DNA of 64,000 nt. Origin: Fluoribacter gormanii. GTDB taxonomy: Bacteria; Pseudomonadota; Gammaproteobacteria; Legionellales; Legionellaceae. Below the pieces are notes generated by a model, which ran no database searches, was not told the DNA's origin, and saw only the letters and a list, made by a program, of their open reading frames with translations. Made by a program: the position numbers and the translations under genes. Each line of letters opens with the position of its first letter. Position 1 is the stretch's first letter. Shown one piece after another: positions 62,786-64,000 of the stretch. Location of the stretch: contig NZ_FTNL01000020.1 of assembly GCF_900156395.1 (NCBI RefSeq), positions 24,871 to 88,870 of the forward strand, given 5' to 3'.

Positions 62786-63583
62786 ATGAGTAACGAGTTA
62801 TTGATTGCATATAAAAATTCTCAACGCGAAACCTGGGGGTTATTTGCACCATTGGATATGATGACTACAGTTACAGCAACAGCATTAGTAACGTTTTCAC
62901 AACTGCAGCCAGGAAACTCTGTTCTGGATGTTGGTTGTGGTACTGGTGTAGTTGCTATCACTGCTGCACGGAGGGGTGCAATTGTTTCAGGCCTTGATTT
63001 AAGTCCGCAATTACTGGAATACGCAGATAAAAATAAAATTTTGGCTAAAGTTAATGTTGATTTTAAACAAGGTGATGTAGAAGCATTACCCTATCCAGAT
63101 GAATCCTTTGATGTTGTTTTGAGTCAGTTTGGGCACATGTTTGCCCCGAATGCACAATTAGCAATTGACGAAATGTTGAGGGTACTCAAACCAGGCGGGA
63201 TTATTGCTTTTTCAACTTGGCCACCGGAACATTTTGTCGGGAGATTATTTGCACTAGTAAGTAAATATAATCCACCACCTCTAGCAATAGATTCACCTTC
63301 GCAATGGGGAGCTCCTGATGTGGTGAAAAATCGTTTGGGCAATAAAGTCAGTGAAGTAACTTTTGATTATGATTCGATGTATTTTCCGGCTCTAAGTCTA
63401 GCTCACTACAGGCGTACCGTGGAGAAAACGCTTGGCCCCGTTGTAACGTTTGTCGAGCAATCCCAAAATGATTCTGAAGCTCTTAAAAATTTTCGTGCTG
63501 AAGTTGATAAGTTGGCTGAACAATATTTTGAGGACAATCAAATTCATCAATGCTTTTTGATGACACGCGCGCTAAAGGTATGA
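62786..63583 (+). CDS. class I SAM-dependent methyltransferase (UbiE/Methyltransf_11-like)
   Basis: 265-residue methyltransferase with motif I SVLDVGCGTGVVAITAARRG, acidic loop GLDLSPQLLEYA, motif QGDVEALPYPDESFDVVLSQFGHMF and the post-motif LRVLKPGGIIAFSTWPPEHF. The N-terminus YKNSQRETWGLFAPLDMMTTV is of the type seen in small-molecule methyltransferases. GAAGG lies about 9 nt before the ATG. It is alone between the suf regulator and a repeat, so its substrate is unknown. Confidence 0.88.
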   Translation: MSNELLIAYKNSQRETWGLFAPLDMMTTVTATALVTFSQLQPGNSVLDVGCGTGVVAITAARRGAIVSGLDLSPQLLEYADKNKILAKVNVDFKQGDVEALPYPDESFDVVLSQFGHMFAPNAQLAIDEMLRVLKPGGIIAFSTWPPEHFVGRLFALVSKYNPPPLAIDSPSQWGAPDVVKNRLGNKVSEVTFDYDSMYFPALSLAHYRRTVEKTLGPVVTFVEQSQNDSEALKNFRAEVDKLAEQYFEDNQIHQCFLMTRALKV

Positions 63584-63650
63584 AGAATTATGTAATTAAT
63601 GACCATGCCGTCCTAGTTAAGGGCATTTTTCCAAAATGTCGTAACTCCCC

Positions 63651-63703
63651 ACGTCATCCCGACCCCGAGCGCAGCGAGGGTGAGGGTGAGGGATCTCCTG
63701 TCA
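63651..63703. repeat. dispersed GC-rich intergenic repeat
   Basis: The stretch starts ACGTCATCCCGACCCCGAG and runs through CGCAGCGAGGG with a tandem GGTGAG unit to GGGATCTCCTGTCAGG. It has the look of the dispersed repeat often found in intergenic DNA of Legionella-like genomes. It lies between the methyltransferase and the nuclease pseudogene. Confidence 0.45.
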
Positions 63704-63716
63704 GGTGGAGCAATTT

Positions 63717-64000
63717 TTAAAGAATCGATTGATACAAATCATTCCACTCTGGGTTCAATGCATTAATCAAATCATGCTTCTTTTTTCGTGACCAACCCTT
63801 GATTTGTTTTTCTCGTTCAATGGCTACAATGATACTCCCACAAGCTTCATAGTATACCAATCATCCACGTTGTATTTTTTGGTGAATCCAGCAACTAGCT
63901 TATTTTTGTGCTCATAGACACGACGAATCAAATCATTGGTAACGCCAGTATATAAAACATTATTGTGTTTGTTAGCCAGAAGGTAAATGTATGATTCCTT
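63717..64000 (-). pseudogene. GIY-YIG endonuclease, frameshifted and cut by window edge
   Basis: Read from the end of the window on the minus strand, the frame gives [20 protein letters not shown], then [26 protein letters not shown], then runs into a stop about 20 codons on. A one-base shift just after NVDD restores the family's [18 protein letters not shown], followed by IKGWSRKKKHDLINALNPEW and a stop at 63717. This is a typical small GIY-YIG (YhbQ/UPF0213-like) nuclease with one missing base around 63855-63860. The start codon lies beyond base 64000. A sequencing error is an alternative explanation. Confidence 0.75.

Noticed and set aside
1..64000. tRNA genes, rRNA genes, CRISPR arrays, prophage or conjugative genes
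   Set aside because: None could be recognised by reading either strand; a tRNA scan and CRISPR search were not available.

Overview
The window is low-GC chromosomal DNA that looks like a Legionella species. The gene set (SUF operon with SufU and SufT, coaBC-dut-algC, RdgB, EF-P lysine ligase) is that of a gammaproteobacterium. Several proteins have the eukaryote-like make-up of Dot/Icm effectors: a Ser/Thr kinase, a leucine-rich-repeat protein, a DXD-type glycosyltransferase and a 675-residue protein. No tRNA, rRNA, CRISPR array or complete insertion sequence was seen. The species is not fixed by the sequence, but the predicted polyketide (below) would suit one of the blue-white autofluorescent species such as L. 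dumoffii.

Layout. 1-6.6 kb: the 3' part of kynurenine 3-monooxygenase, a heme-oxygenase-like diiron protein, a cytokinin-dehydrogenase-like flavoprotein, then (minus strand) an O-methyltransferase and a DODA-type extradiol dioxygenase, and an unknown gene. 6.6-14 kb: a LysE exporter, a PP2C-like phosphatase whose motifs are in permuted order, a fatty-acyl-AMP-ligase/carrier/thioester-reductase enzyme, DgkA, and an effector-like kinase. 14-24.4 kb: a GT2/GtrA lipid-sugar pair, a RES-Xre toxin-antitoxin module, CrcB with DUF190, a ChbG-like deacetylase, an EamA transporter, RdgB, a TPR-methyltransferase fusion, and a membrane c-di-GMP phosphodiesterase.

24.5-42.8 kb is the centre of the window: two overlapping polyketide synthase genes with no acyltransferase domain. 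The module order I read is FAAL-ACP / KS-DH-KR-ACP / KS-ACP / KS-ACP / KS-KR-ACP // KS-DH*-ACP-TE. About 4.3 kb beyond it, after an LRR gene and a glycosyltransferase gene, lie an aromatic amino acid ammonia-lyase and, 11 bp after it, a FadL-family outer membrane protein. If the lyase makes cinnamate and the FAAL loads it, five extensions give C9 + 5xC2 = C19. The single reductive modules then predict 8-hydroxy-3-(4-phenylbutadienyl)isocoumarin, C19H14O3, which is the structure I recall for the Legionella fluorophore legioliulin.

48.9-62.1 kb is mostly conserved housekeeping: algC, dut, coaBC, radC, an effector-like gene, then epmA, sufT, sufU, sufS, sufD, sufC, sufB and an IscR-like Rrf2 regulator, all on the minus strand. 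A 141-bp imperfect inverted-repeat element sits between sufU and sufT. 62.1-64 kb holds a 0.7-kb gene-poor stretch, a SAM methyltransferase, a dispersed repeat and a frameshifted GIY-YIG nuclease gene running off the end.
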